A model generated the notes under the pieces. The model searched no databases. It saw nothing but the letters and a program-made list of their open reading frames with translations, and had not been told where the DNA came from. This document shows, one piece after another, positions 50,013 through 63,018 of a DNA stretch of 64,000 bases. The position numbers and the translations under genes are program-made. Source of the stretch: Trifolium pratense (lineage: Eukaryota > Streptophyta > Magnoliopsida > Fabales > Fabaceae); the NCBI RefSeq assembly GCF_020283565.1, contig NC_060059.1, forward strand, positions 45,218,572 through 45,282,571. The letters run 5' to 3'. The first letter of the stretch is position 1; each line of letters begins with the position of its first letter.

Positions 50013-50420
50013 CCATTTGGATTGATGTGTGGTTTGACTGGATTATGTTGATGTCCCTCGGTATTTTGTATTTTCTATTATTTTAATCTATTTAAGGTGT
50101 TGCATAGGGTTTCTCATCTTCACTTTCGCATCTGCACCCCTATTTTCTTTTATTTTGGTCTAATAACCTAATTACTAGAATTTAACCCTTAAGAATAATA
50201 TGTGGGGTATCCAGCGTGGGAGGATCTATTTTGAGGCTAGGTGTGGATTAATAGCCACACCAGCCCAATCCGATTTTATATATATAAATGACATCGTTTT
50301 GTAAAGCGAATAGAGACAAATTGTCTATCTGCAAAAACACTTTACGCGTTTAGTTTTCCCTTTCTTCTTCCTCAGTTTTTCCTCACAACCTCACTGGCTC
50401 ACCTCTCCTTCCGAACTTAG

Positions 50421-50733
50421 GTACCGTTTGGCCTAGCTTATTTTCCTCCTTTTTTTCTTTCTTTCTTAGAAGTAAGAAGTTAGGCCAAACAACAATTTTT
50501 AAAAGCTCTAGTAAGAAATAAATAACTTCTATATTTCAAGAAAAATTATAGTATATTGTCAAACATATCTTTTAACCGTATTATAATAAATAAATAAAAA
50601 AACAACTTTTAACTTTTTTTTAAAAAAAAAAGTAAGATTTACCAAACAACTTTAATTTTAGTTTTAAAGCTATTATTTCTAGCTTTATGGTTAAAATAGC
50701 TTCTACACTTAAAAAAATTGGGTCAAACGGTAC
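50421..50733. mobile_element. Small TIR element
   Basis: The ends GTACCGTTTGGCC and GGGTCAAACGGTAC are inverted repeats, with further inverted similarity inward. No target-site duplication is clear. The ending resembles Harbinger/hAT MITEs. Confidence 0.55.
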
Positions 50734-51596
50734 ATTCTCAGTCTTTCTCTTGTTTCTCATCTCATTATGAGTGTCACCCCTACCAATTATAGTAAAAAAA
50801 TAGTAATTGCATCTAAATTTGCCATTCGACATAGTTTAGAATCTTCATTCGCCGTTTGTCATCGATGTCAAAGGTAATTTCACTAGTTTGCTCTAAAATT
50901 AGTAATGATTGCTTTTAGAATTTGTGTGTTTTTTTGTTTTGAAACATTGAAATTGAAACATTGAAATTGAAACATTGAAAGAGATGTTCTTTTTTTTTTT
51001 GAAAGAGAAGTTCTTAGAACACTTATTAATGATGTAATTTTAGTTCATTTTAAACAAATAGATAATAGATTATTCTCTTTATAAATTTAGTTGCTATGAC
51101 TATTTGTTATAATTTTTTCATTAATTTAGTCTAATTTAGTTCTTAGATAAAAAATATTAGCCCCACTAATAATTTATGTTTGGGTCCGCTATGGTATATG
51201 CGATTCGAATCTTGATCCCTGGATATATAATACGATATCTCTATCAAATGAACTAAGCTCACATGAACAATCTTTTATAATAAAAAAATTAATTTGGCAA
51301 GAAAAAATTAATAAGAGATAAAAATAAAATTATAAGGTTTTTTATAAAAAAATTAAATTATAAGGTTTTTTTATAAAAAAATTAAATTATAAGATTTTTT
51401 TACTTGACGATACAAAAATTGAAAAAGCTATTTCCTAAAGTGATTAATTGTAAAAAAAAAAAGTAAATATCCTGAGTTACTTTTTGGTACAATATCAAAA
51501 CCCTCATTACTTTCCAGAAAAAAACAAACCCTCCTCATTAAAGGGACTATACAAGGAATTGATCATTAATTTTAATCTAAAAAACAAAAGTTCGTT
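50734..51596. other. AT-rich spacer
   Basis: Contains ATTGAAACATTGAA-type triplication (50941-50980) and a repeated AAATTATAAGGTTTTTTATA (51327-51400). No gene. Confidence 0.4.
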
Positions 51597-51680
51597 GGGG
51601 TGAGAGAGGCTCGAACTCTCGACCTCAGGATAACTCAGAAGCTATGAGACCTACGCGCTAGCCAACTGCGCCACCACCCC
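51597..51680 (-). tRNA. Elongator tRNA-Met (CAT) with intron
   Basis: The minus strand folds as a tRNA. The acceptor GGGGTGG pairs with TCACCCC. It has the D-arm GCGCAGTTGGCTAGCGC, the anticodon CAT in CTCATAG, the T-arm GAGAGTTCGAGCCTCTC, and an insertion of about 11 nt just 3' of the anticodon. Plant elongator tRNA-Met genes are known to have an intron here. TTTT follows about 10 nt downstream on the minus strand, a pol III terminator. CCA is not encoded. Confidence 0.95.
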
Positions 51681-52253
51681 ATTGTTGTTATTCTAGACGA
51701 AAGATATAGATATACAGAAATACATATTACTCTTCAGATAATTCATATGCTACTGGTTGGTTTGTTTCACTGCTCTACAAAGTCCAAACATTCATTTCCT
51801 TATTATGTTGTCAGGATTGAGTTTTTACCTCAAGTTGTTTTGTCTAGGTAAACTCGACTCGTAAAATCGTATGATTTTACCAAAAATTAAAATAATATTA
51901 AAATTATTATGTACACGATGAATCAAAGTATAGAAGACTGATAGGAAAACATCAACTACTAATCAGCCAGATATCTCTTTCGCTGTTTAAAAAGAAAGAG
52001 TCAACATGTCTCCATACCTCTCAACATGTTCACTACTACCAGACCATCATTAGAATATTACATCATCTTAAAAAATCTCTTGCCAATGGCCTTTTATATC
52101 CTGCATCTTCTGACTTAATATTTTTTTGGTTTCTCAGATTCTAATTGGGCTGCTTTCCCCGCTTCTAGAAAGTTCGTTGCAGATTCCTCCTAAAACACGA
52201 GGCTGTGTTTATCACATGATTTCTACCTACTTAAAGCAATTATTTATCTTTGT
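51681..52253. other. Spacer between tRNA-Met and the EXO84C end
   Basis: 52136-52196 has an acceptor-like TTTCTCAG followed by a short frame (SNWAAFPASRKFVADSS), possibly an exon remnant of unknown origin. Otherwise nothing. Confidence 0.3.
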
Positions 52254-52355
52254 TCCTTGAGCAGTTTATTTTGGATATGTAATTCGTGGTGGATATTGAA
52301 ATGCATGGAGGATACTTCTCCAACAATCCTTTGACCCTTTCAAGTAATGCATATG
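52254..52355 (+). pseudogene. Inverted, decayed copy of EXO84C exon 6
   Basis: The plus strand here matches the coding strand of EXO84C exon 6, including intron borders: CCTTGAGCAG, TTTATTTTGGAT, ATGGAGG-TACTTCTCCA, ATCCTTTG, then GACCCTTTCAAGTAATGCAT. About 45 bp are missing between ATCCTTTG and GACCCTTTC, and there is an in-frame TAA early. Because flanking intron sequence is included it is a DNA duplication, inverted, about 1.2 kb from its parent. Confidence 0.85.
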
Positions 52356-52838
52356 TTTTTGAAGTTGTTTATTATTTACAGCTCTGTAAACTCTAAAAAC
52401 AAATTATAAAATCTCAAAGTATCCTTTACATAACTCATGTAGGTGTTTCTCCTGAATCCTGATGATAGTTTTTTCATGTTATTATTTTGTAGTACAGATA
52501 GTGATGATTAGGTTATAAATGTTGCTTATTTTATTTTTGCAAAGGCAAGAAGGAAGTTTTATTTATCAAAAAGCGACTTTTATTCTTCTGATTTGAATTT
52601 TTAGGCACCAGACATATCCTGATTGAATGTTTTACATCTTTAAATTCAGTTTACTTTATCATTTTTGTTAAACTTGTCATAATAGAGGTTTTGGGTGGTT
52701 AGATTAGGTGTGGTGCACATGTCTACTTGAGCATGAAAGCATCCAAATAAGTCAAGTAGGCTTTAAACAAGTGGAAAACTAAAATTATGTAAATATATTA
52801 TGAAGAAATTATACAATTATTGGACTCTTCTCTGATTT

Positions 52839-55800
52839 TTATTCAGCTTGATCAGAATTTTGTCCTACCACACCCAGGGAAGGTGCAGGAGTCAATTCAT
52901 CATTTTCTGCATCTGCTTCCTTTTCAAAATCAGTATTCTCTAATTGCACATAACTGATACTAACTTGCCTCATATTTACACTGTCTGTATAAACATAATC
53001 TCTCTCTTCTAATGATCCCTCCCTAGGACTAAATGTTGATGAATCCGTTTCTGCATCAATAGCAACTTCGGACTCATGCTCCTCTGAGTCTACTTTATCC
53101 TCTAAAGAATTTCTATCACCTACATCCGAAAAATTATATTCATATGCAGATTGGTTCATTTGGTTTTCATGTTCTTGTAGCTCGTCTTTGATGGTAACTA
53201 TAGACTCTTTTGGATGTAAAATTGTTTTCTCAATCTCCATCAGCTTTTGAATTGTTTTAGTAGCAACATCTATAGCCCAATCATCATTATCTGCATCTCT
53301 GTAATTAGTCATGTAAAGGATACTTTGAGATTGCAATCAAACTGTTAACATAACTAAGAATTAGTGTTTTAAAAATTGAACCATACCGGACGGTTTAACC
53401 TAAACCGGTCATTACTATGGTTCGGTTATTTTGACAGTTTATGGCGGTTGAACCATGACTCAAGACTTGCTGGATCGTTGTCCAGTTTGGTTAGTAAACC
53501 ATTACGAAGAATAAAAAAAATTGAATTTAGAAAGCATAGTATGCATTACTTGAAAGGGTCAAGTCCAGCTGAGTTAAAGGTTGATTTCATGACAGTGAGA
53601 AGGAGCAAAGGATCAGTGGAGAAGTACCCTCCATACATTCCAATTTCCACTAGGAATTGCACATCCAAAATAAACTGCTCAAGGAATAAAGATAATGAAT
53701 GAGAAATTGAGAATCACTTTAGATATGTAAAAATCATGAATATTGGCAACAAAACATTTCGCTACATAATTTTGTTAGACATTGTGCAAATTAGCTGCAA
53801 TGTTTCTTTTAATCTCTCATAGTCAAACCCAAAAGAATAAACAAATTGGAGGGAAATCAGAAACCTGTTCGGCCTCATCAGTTTGTAAGTTAACACACTC
53901 TTCTGCTGTTGCATTGATCTCTTTGTTCTTAGAAACCGAAATAAACATGTACACCATCACCTCTCTCAGTAATTCCATCAGCCAATTCACTTCAAACACA
54001 TTTTCTTCTTCAAGTTTTTCAATTTTCCTCAGTTCAAGAAATAAAGCCTGCACATGACAGACGAAAACTTTATACTAAATAAATATAAAATCTTGCATAA
54101 GTGTATATGATGTATGAATGCAAAATCAGAAGCAACTATTTGGCCTGGCCACAGTTATTTGCATTATTTTTTCATGTAACGGTATCTTTTTATGTGGCAA
54201 TTTCAAAAAGTTTAAAAGGAGCTTTAACGCATGCTGCATAGTGCAAATTAAGATAAAACTTTAGCATAAAAAAATCAGTAAATTACTATTGTCTTACAAT
54301 CTTGCTTATTAGAGAATTAATCATTTGTGAAAACTATACCTGAAATATTGCAGAGGGCATTGGATTGTGGATCATGTTAGTATCAAACTGGTCATTATAG
54401 TGAATAGCAGAAAATATTTCATGATTACTGCAAGTAGACAACACTCTGAGGATTAATTGTTTGCAAAATACATTTCTCAACTTATTGGATCCCTCTTCAA
54501 TAAACAATAGGAAATCATCAAGTTCTTGATTATGATGAACAACTGAGTGGTTCTCCACTACTTGTGAATCCATGTGACTAGTGCTTCTGCTGCTAAAGAT
54601 ATCTATGACCATAGTTGAAAGAAACTGCGCCAATGTTGACAGATTGGCCAGAATAGAAACCTGTTGTGTCAGTGACTCAGCTAACTTGATTCTAGGACTA
54701 CTTTGCTCCATTGCACTTGTTTCATAAGTAATAGCTCTTTCAAGTATGATAATATACTCAATAAAGAGGTTCTTGAGTCCAGTAATGACTAGACTTCCCA
54801 TTTCAAGAGCAATTAACGCAGAAATGTCTTCTGCAATGGCCTGATCAAAGTCACTCAAATATGTTATGTACTAGTATTTTGAATACGTGCAACGCACGAT
54901 GAGAAATTATTCGAAAGAATTTATTTTAGTTACAATTTATAATTTGTTGTGTTCAGTTATAGGGCAGCAACACTGTTCAACATTAAATCATAGTACCGCA
55001 TTGGACCTATACTAATATTGTGTATCACCTATTAAGTGTTAAGTACCTCTTTTATAAAGCTAAACATAATATCAAAACACATCAATAATGTTTAGTAATA
55101 TATGGTAATTGAACACACCTGCAATAGTGTCAGAACCTTCCGACCGCTAGAAGTTAGCAGACAATAATCAGGTTGTTCTGTTGAAGATCCAGCTCCACCA
55201 AACACTCCAGACACAAGGTATTTCTCTAAAATCCAAGAATCGCTTACTGAGAATATGAGAATCACTTTCTTAAAATGGTTTATGTGTGTATTCAAAACTT
55301 CTTCCATGCAGGGGAAAAGATGCTTTACCAAGTATGGCAGCAGCACTAACTTCTGATTTTTATGTAACAAAGAACAGTACAAAACTGCAAACTTCAAAGC
55401 CTTTATGGCAGAGGACAGACCAACACTTACTTCTGATGTGCTTTTAACAAATTTGTGAAAACAAGTAATAAATGACATTGTTTCTTCACATGACCACAAT
55501 ATAAGTTCTGAGGCATAAGGAGAATTTTCTCCACATAACATCGCAAAGCTCTTAGCCGCTTGTGAGATCTTAGAAAACACAAACCTTGCAAGCTTTCTGA
55601 TATATATCTCATTTAATGATGAATTTGACCATTGCAAATTATTTTTTCCAGTTACAATACACAAATGGTAATATTTAAGCAATAGATGAATGGAAAGTTG
55701 AGTATCACCAAGCCTGCAAAGTGTAGTTAGTGCACTTTTTTGTTCCGGTCCTTCTATTCTTCCATTTTCAACCATCTGAATCAACTGTTTTATCAGCATG

Positions 55801-56844
55801 GACTTTTTCTCAGAAATCATAGTGTTAGAGAGGGCTTCATCTTCATATGCAGATTCTAGAAGTTGTAAGGCTTCATTTAGTTTGTTTTCTGACATGAGAA
55901 TATCCAGCATCTCTAACACATCATTGATATGAGCTTCTAATTCGCTTGGTGGCAATGGTTCAACAATATCTATAGATTCTTCAATGGTTGAATTTATGGA
56001 CAGTATCTTAGGATATATGCGATCTTTAAGATCATTAACTAACATTTGATGGGATAAGAAGTGGTTTTCTAGTTGCACAAGCTCATTTTCCACTCCTGTC
56101 ACTTCCTCTAGTATTCTACTCATAAGAGAAAAACAAAGAATAAAGATTAGCAATCTGATTTTGCAGCCTTCTAAGAGGTATGTAGCATAAAGGAAATATA
56201 TCCTTTTTTGTTCTTTTGTGTTATCTCTCCGATTCCTGGGGAAAGGGACGTGATAATCTAGAGTTCGGCCACAAGGTAAGTAAAACTTGGTAAAAACTTG
56301 TTTCTCTCATGATCCAACTCAGATTCTCCTGAATGTTTCATTCTAGGAGAAGTTCATTAACATCCTGAACCCAATCACTTGATTTAAAGGAATATATCCT
56401 TGAAGAAAGATCAATATAATATATTATACAAAACTTAATGAATTAACTTACCTAAGGAATGAGGAATAATTAGCAAAGATATTTTTGTGTAAATCTAGAT
56501 TTGCTGCTTCCTTGAGCTCTTGAAGTTCATCACACAGATGTTTGATGCCCTGTCATCATCATTAAGCCAAAACATATATCATAGAACATATTGTAGTGAT
56601 ATATATTACATATAAAATGAATTGAAGAGATATTAATGAATGAAAGTACCCTTCCAGTGATGGATTCAATATCAAGTTTGGCATTTGCATCCGGTTGATC
56701 AGTACTGATATTAGAATTAGAGAGTGAGAGGACGGAAACAACATCGTCAGAGCTCGGCTCTGACGAATGTATAGAGTTTCGTGAACCCGGGAGTGAGTGG
56801 TCTCTGAACTGGAATTTGGGAGCAGATGAAGATTTCATTTGCAT
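52839..56844 (-). CDS. EXO84C: Exocyst complex subunit EXO84C
   Basis: Seven exons on the minus strand: 56844-56650, 56549-56452, 56118-55119, 54840-54340, 54047-53865, 53674-53550, 53298-52839, giving 853 residues with phases agreeing. The exocyst tethers secretory vesicles at the plasma membrane. Residues 1-65 are Ser-rich and disordered. The conserved LDLHKNIFANYSSFLR is near 83-98, followed by heptad-like helices (RILEEVTGVENELVQLENHF), characteristic of the Vps51/EXO84 N-terminal coiled coil. Then comes a long helical body (CRLGDTQLSIHLLLKYYHL, AIAEDISALIALEMGSL) and FILDVQFLVEIGMYGGYFS. The C-terminus (about 700-853) is acidic and low-complexity and seems longer than in Arabidopsis EXO84C. 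Intron 3 holds a Helitron-like 3' end. Intron 6 contains an AAACCGGT/ACCGGAC-rich repeat piece. Confidence 0.9.
54871..54905 (-). mobile_element. Helitron-like 3' terminus in EXO84C intron 3
   Basis: The minus strand reads CGTGC-GTT-GCACG hairpin (54886-54898), then an AT-rich spacer and CTAG (54871-54874) followed by T. This is the terminal signature of Helitrons. The intron is only 278 bp, so any element is short; its 5' end is not identified. Confidence 0.45.
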
Positions 56845-58231
56845 ATGATGATGGCAATGACTTTTGGTGATAATAATGAAAATGAAGAAAAAAAATTAAT
56901 TAATTAATTTTATAGTTTTTTGAAGATCCTAGGTTGTTTTGAACATGGATATTTCCGCTGAGGCTTCGTCGTTTATCCTTAGAGAACAATGGTTGTAATT
57001 TGTAAAACATGCTTCATTGATATATTCGTCATATTAAGTGCTTTTTTTTGTTTTGCATGTAATCCCACAAAACCTGCTTCGGCCTCTACCTTTCTTACCG
57101 TCCTTTGTTTTATTTTACTCTACTTGTCTCAATCTCTGTCTGCATAAGGATATATCCAATGTTTGGCTAAGTAGTGAGAAGAAACTTCAGAAAATTAACT
57201 CAGCATTTTTCGTAGTTTATCAAAAAAAAAAAACAAACGTTTAACGTTTAAGAATCAACACTTTTATTCGAATTTGAATCTAGATCTCGCAATTTTTTGA
57301 AGAATCTAAATTACTTCACTCAAATCGGCACCAGAGATAATCGAACATGAGGCCTTAAGAAGTTGCACACTCTCAGGTCTCAAGCCAATACTACCAGATC
57401 AATTCAAGTGGGTTCCAGATCTCGCAGTTGTACTTGTACGTGTGAGTTTCAATTATACTTGTCACTTCATCCGATAAAAACATAAGTAAACCTTCAAACT
57501 CTAGTTTTAGAAGTTTCTAATTTCTAGACACCCGGATGGAATATTTTATGTTAATGTACAAAAGACTTCTACCATATTATGGAAAATTTTAACGTGTGTC
57601 GTTAGGGAAAAACTAGGGAGTAGGATAAAGTAAGTAGCCTTGAAAAATTTAGCATTACTTACAGCACAACCATACAAGCCATGTAGGCCTGTAATTGTCT
57701 GCAAGATTTGTGAGAAAGGGATGAAATTGTGAGTAGATTTCTGCTATGTAATGATCAATATCCTTTTTATTAGTAAAAACTGTGATGAGTACTCACTTTT
57801 CATTCACTAAATTATTCTAAAGCTCACTCTGCTTTCCACCTATAGTCAAACTTATCATAGTGAATTGGTGATGCTTCTCTTTCATGCCACCTTTGAAGCC
57901 TTCACAGTTTACCTTACTAAGTAGGACCTCAAATTCAATCATGTTATTTTGATGGAGATTTATAGATGCATCAATTCAATTACTTAAGATATTCAACATA
58001 CAAATCATAATTTTGAATTTTGTATTCCTTTGGCGCTTATAAATTGTTTGCATACAATTGTTTTGACAAGTTCTACTGCGGACCACCTTTTTTTTTAAAT
58101 TATTTTTTTATTACTTTCTAGATTGAATTTTTAAGACAATGAATATTATACATGAATATACTAAGTGTAAGTAAATTGTAACATCACAAAACTGCTTTGA
58201 TAAATCCACCTTGTGGTTTTTATAGAATCTG
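56845..58231. other. Spacer between EXO84C and the NPG-family gene
   Basis: 56845-57000 is the EXO84C leader side. 57290-57430 contains AATCGAACATGAGG and related pieces resembling the SINE family at 22452 (minus-strand box B TGTTCGATTATCTCT). 57440-58231 shows no gene and includes the 3' flank of the NPG-family gene. Confidence 0.4.
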
Positions 58232-58570
58232 TCATCTGAAAGGTTCGAGTGGAGTCGATTCTTCAAGAGACTGTGCTGCTTGAAAACATTCTGTAGCTTC
58301 AACCAATGATGAGACTGTACCCTCAGCCTTGTGATAAAGGCCAAGATTATACCAAGCAGAATCATTCAATCTGTCATGCCGTAGTGCATCCATGAAAAAA
58401 CTTCTGACTGCCGGATTTGATTTGTTACTGCAACGTCTAAGTACTACAGCAGTGGATATTGAGCTGGGAACATGGCCAGGCTTAATGTTCAAAGCATCAC
58501 CAAAAGCTTTCAGAGCCTCATTGTAAAGGCCCTTTGCTTCGTACATTATACCTGTTGAATTTGAAAAGAA

Positions 58571-58616
<46 letters not shown>

Positions 58617-59103
58617 GCCCATTACATATAGGTCTGAGATTGTATAGTCTCATGCAACTAATAACTCTGCTGAAAATGACAAACTTTCATCTAAATATCA
58701 TGCTATGTTGTGTTTTGATTTTATATGCTGCTATATTTTCCTGTTCTTGGTAATATAAAAACTTAGTGTATGTTATTGTCTATTTAATACGTATACTAGT
58801 TTAAAAGACCCGTGCATTCGCACAAGTCATTGACTTTTATTCGATATTTAAGTTTGTCATTATATTATGGTCGAAAATTTATTTATAATATTGTTAAAAT
58901 ATAAGTGAAACTATATATTGTGCTATTTTTTGTAAAACTTATTAAATGAATAAATTTGATTATAACTATCAATGATAAATTATTCAATTTTTTATGTATC
59001 TGTTACAAATAATAGTTTCGTGTATATTTTTTAATAAAAAATTAGAAATTTGATTAGGAATATTTAAAATAATTTAATAAATTTGATAGTAATTAACTTT
59101 ATT

Positions 59104-59151
<48 letters not shown>

Positions 59152-62100
59152 GTTAATAGTATTTTTTTTATGAAAAATATTGTTTATGTTTCTATTTTTA
59201 TATTCCTAATTTTATGCATATTCATCTTAATTTTTCTATAATTTTTTTATTGACTATTTTATTCTCTTGATCGTATTAATCTGTTTTGTTGTTATTTTTA
59301 TGAGTATAGATTGTTCTGTTTTGTTTCAATCTATAATCTGTTTTTGTTTCTATTTTTAAGCGGATCATTTTTTTTTTTGTATTTATCTTATATTCTTTCT
59401 ATATATTTTTTTTTGTGAAATTACAATGAAGTATATAAAACTTGCAATGTGGTTAAAAGTAATATGAATAAATTAGTAATTTTGGTAGTAATCGATTTTA
59501 ATATTTAGTAATTAGTAAAGTAATAGTAACGGATAAACTTAGCGTATGTTAGATCTATTTAATGTTTTATTTCCTTACACTAAGGTGTGTGCCTCGTGAG
59601 CTGCATCCTATCACGTCTTCAATATCTCGGAGGCCGGATGCCCTAAACAAGTTAGTTAAACTTAAAGAATACTCTCTATGTCAAACAATATCTGACAATT
59701 TTAGCTTCATTTCCATCTCATGAAGGAAAAAAAATGGAAAAATAAGCAGCTCAAAGATAAAAACCATATATATTTACCTAGTGCATGACATCTAGAAGCG
59801 GAGTATGGTTTGATGGCCTTAGATTTTGAAAGACACACCTCTGCATCATGCCACTGGGAAAGACTGATGTACACATGAGCAAGATCATGCCATATTTCCA
59901 CTTCCAAGTTCCTAGCAAGATCTCGGTTGTCCTATCACAAATAATATCAAATGAGAGGGTAAGCAGCTAGAAGAGGAAAATAAAAACATTAAGAGATAAA
60001 AAATAATATTTCAACTGGTAGAAGTGGTTGGTTACAACAACAAACCTTATATAGCTTCTTCCAAGAACCAAAACTTTTTCTCTGAATTTGAAGAACAGCA
60101 AGAAGCTGACTGTATGTCTCAATGGCATTCTTTAACTGGCCCCGTGCAATTTGAATCTTAGCTTTTGTTCGCAGCAAATCACCTTGATCCCATTTGCCAG
60201 TCTGATCCAAAGCAGCATTAATAATAGATTCGGCTTCCAAAAACTGTTTTCGAGCAGATAATATCCGAGCCAACAGTAACCATCCTTTAACATTAGAACC
60301 ACCTTCCAGTTTTATGACGCACTTTGCATAATAAAGTGCCTCATCCAACTTCCTTTGTTCCGCATATTCTAAACTGAGATGGTATAGTACTAGAGGGTCT
60401 TTCATTCCGGTCATTCTGCCAGCCGTTTCCAATGCTTGAAGTGCCTCTGATTGTCTTTTAAACTTCTCGAAATCAGAAACGGCTAATTTCGAATGTGCCG
60501 ATAATGAAACACCATGATAGAATTTCGCAACATGTTCTAACTGCTTACATCTTCCGTCCAAACTCTCAACCGCTCTTTTAGAAAAGCTTACACCTTCTTC
60601 TGCAAGGGTAGGGATCTCGCAACAAATTTTAGAAGCCATTAACAAACCGTGAACATGTTTTGGCATTTCACTACCGTTCAACAATTTTTTTAGAAGATCA
60701 AGTGCCACCAAGTCCTTACCTGCTCCATAATAACAAAGAGCTAGAGTGTGGAATCTTTCACTTCGATGGATAATACCAGGGAGCAATTCTTCCAAATTAT
60801 TAGCTAAACTCGATAAATCTCCCGAAACCGACAGAGCAAATGAAAGGTGGTCTAAAATTGAAGGATCCCACTCAATTCTCTTGAGAGAGACTTTTCTCAG
60901 CAAAATCATTAGAAGAAGTATAGCTTCCTCTATGTTGTTTCCTGGTACAAACGAGCCATCCATTTGGGAACGCAGATTCGGGGGCATTACTTCTCCTCCA
61001 CTATATAGAAGAAAAACAACAAATTCTTTCTGAATCTTTGATGTCGTCCGTGCATCAAGATTCCATTGATGAAGGAGGGCTCGCCGATAAGACAAAGTAG
61101 CTTCACGAGGACAATCAGCAAGCTTCCATAATTCTGGAAGTAGCTCAACTGCCTTGCTCACGGTCTCCTGCAATTTACATTCAGCACCAAAGTTATCAGG
61201 CAAGCCTTCAGGTAATGAAGATTCCACTATGTCCATAATAACTTTGCAAGATTGTGCAGCTTCTGCAAGAATGATTTGAAATATTAGATTAAACTTTGAC
61301 TAATGTCCTATTGTGATGGAAACCAATCGTTGTCATACAAGTTATTTCTATAACAAAAGATAAAATGAAGTCAATATGTTTTCATATAAGTTATAAGTTT
61401 TTTTCATAAGCTATCTTGGACAGCTTATGGTAATCAGTTGAAAACAACTTCTGGACGTGTAATATCCATAAGCTCTTCTAAACACAAGTGCTTATGTCAG
61501 TAGATAAGTTCAAATAAGTCAATTTATTGCTGGAAAATAAAGTAGAATACTTCTGAAATATGTAGTAGTGCAGGTGGAAAAGTAAATATGCAGTGAGAAG
61601 CCACAAATTCCTTGAAATAGAAAACAAAAGGCAAATCTAAGAATCAAACTAATAACAATTGTACCTTTAAACCTTTCAAGAGCCTGCAAAGATTTTGCTT
61701 TTAGGAAGAGTGATTCCAACAGTAAGCCGACAGAATGTATAGACATTTCCGGTTCACCATGATTATGGGAATGTTTCTTGCGGCGTTCTTTGTTTCTTGA
61801 AAGGGCAATTTTGATCTTAGGAGTCACAACACCTATATCTATTCCTTCAAAGACATGTAAAGCAGATACTAGATTTCCTTTTTGATACTCGTATCTTCCT
61901 AGCAGTGCTCTAGCTTCCTGTAGATTACATACATATTTTTTCTCCAAATTAGAATAGTAGCAATAATCACTAGTTTAAAACAACAGTTAGTTCTTGAATA
62001 TACATAGGCGTATTTATAAGTTCTCTCTCTAAGGCCTAGAGCAAATAACAAAGAGTAAATTGCATCTGATTATTCAGTATGTGCGTATTTTGATTAATGT

Positions 62101-63018
62101 TTGTCAAATATTATTTTAAATGAAGTTGATTTGGTAAAAATGTTTGCGTTAAAATTGAGTTTGAAGAAATAAAGTAGTTTGTGTGTGGATGTTTTTACTC
62201 TAAAAGCAAGTTTCACATATAACTTAGCAAAAACATTTCAGCATAACACAAAAGCTACTTTCTAACCTTTGTATTCAAACTAAAGTTTGGAAACAAGATC
62301 CAACTTGATACAAAGTAATTGTTAGGGAGTGTGGAGGAGCGCCGCGAGCAACAACGGATCAATGCTCTAGGGCCACAAGAAAGGCAGACTCCAACATTTT
62401 ATACCTTCATAGGCAGTGATGTGGGACTAACACTCCACTCCAGTCACACTTAAACCTAACAGTAATCAAACATACAAAGGCTGTGTTTGGATTGGCTTAT
62501 CAGCAACTTATCAAAGCTTATTTACTTGCACAAGTACTTACACGGTGTTCCATAAGTTGTTTTCATCCATCTAATTTGGATAAATTCTCCAAGACATCTT
62601 ATGAAAACAATCCATGGCTTATATGAAAATAGTTTGACCACATTTTATCTTCGACTACAAAAAGAACTTAAGCATAAGCGCTTAACTAAATTGTTTATCA
62701 AAACAGATCCAAAATAATGTTTACCCAAAAATGCACATTTTCCTAAAAGGTAAAGTGTTAAGACGAAAGCAAGCAAGCAACCTCATAGTTCAATACGCCG
62801 CCACTCTCACGCAAAGATAATTCTGCTTCTTCTATATTGCCGGTGTCGGGCTTGAGATGATGATGATGATCATCATCATCATCAAGTTTTCCAGGTAGGA
62901 AGGAATTTGCACTACTTGCTGAGAAAAAATGATTGGTGACAAGAGATTGATGAGATGAAGGGTAGGTTTCATCTGTTCCTCCTCCCAATTGCTGCTCCCC
63001 TGAGCGTAGGAACTTCAT
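58232..63018 (-). CDS. NPG-family calmodulin-binding TPR protein (NPGR-like)
   Basis: Five coding exons on the minus strand: 63018-62782, 61917-61665, 61262-60046, 59931-59778, 58551-58232, giving 726 residues with consistent phases. Arabidopsis NPG1 and NPGR1/2 are calmodulin-binding TPR proteins. NPG1 is needed for pollen germination; the family has been linked to phosphatidylinositol 4-kinase complexes and cell-wall functions. Residues 80-160 carry EARALLGRYEYQKGNLVSAL and the MSIHSVGLLLESLFLKAKSL block. Further TPR helices include LYHLSLEYAEQRKLDEALYY, WLLLARILSARKQFLEAESI and the C-terminal YEAKGLYNEALKAFGDAL and AWYNLGLYHKAEG. A DDDDDHHHH run near residue 50 comes from a GAT/CAT palindrome. 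Whether it is NPGR1 or NPGR2 is not settled. A 5'-UTR intron (63242-63059) is supported by GT/AG. Confidence 0.9.
58571..58613. repeat. (TAA)n microsatellite in NPGR intron 4
   Basis: About 14 ATA/TAA units just beyond the last intron's acceptor, on the intron side of exon 5. Confidence 0.95.
58796..58830 (-). mobile_element. Helitron-like 3' terminus in NPGR intron 4
   Basis: The minus strand reads GTGC-GAAT-GCAC hairpin (within 58811-58823), GGGTCTTTTAAA and CTAG (58796-58799) followed by T. The body would extend to higher coordinates in this 1.2-kb intron (58552-59777); no clear 5' TC end was recognised. Confidence 0.45.
59105..59151. repeat. (ATT)n microsatellite
   Basis: About 15 TTA units inside intron 4 of the NPGR-like gene, possibly inside the Helitron-like body. 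Confidence 0.95.
61381..61520. mobile_element. hAT-like legume MITE in NPGR intron 2
   Basis: A series of AAGTTATAAG, CATAAGCTATCTTGGACAGC, GAAAACAACTT, CATAAGCTC and AAATAAGTCAA. The same ordered motifs occur at about 42110-42290 (CESA intron 5), 24186-24355 (RPL23 intron 2) and, more weakly, 62495-62710. Exact borders are not determined. Confidence 0.55.
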
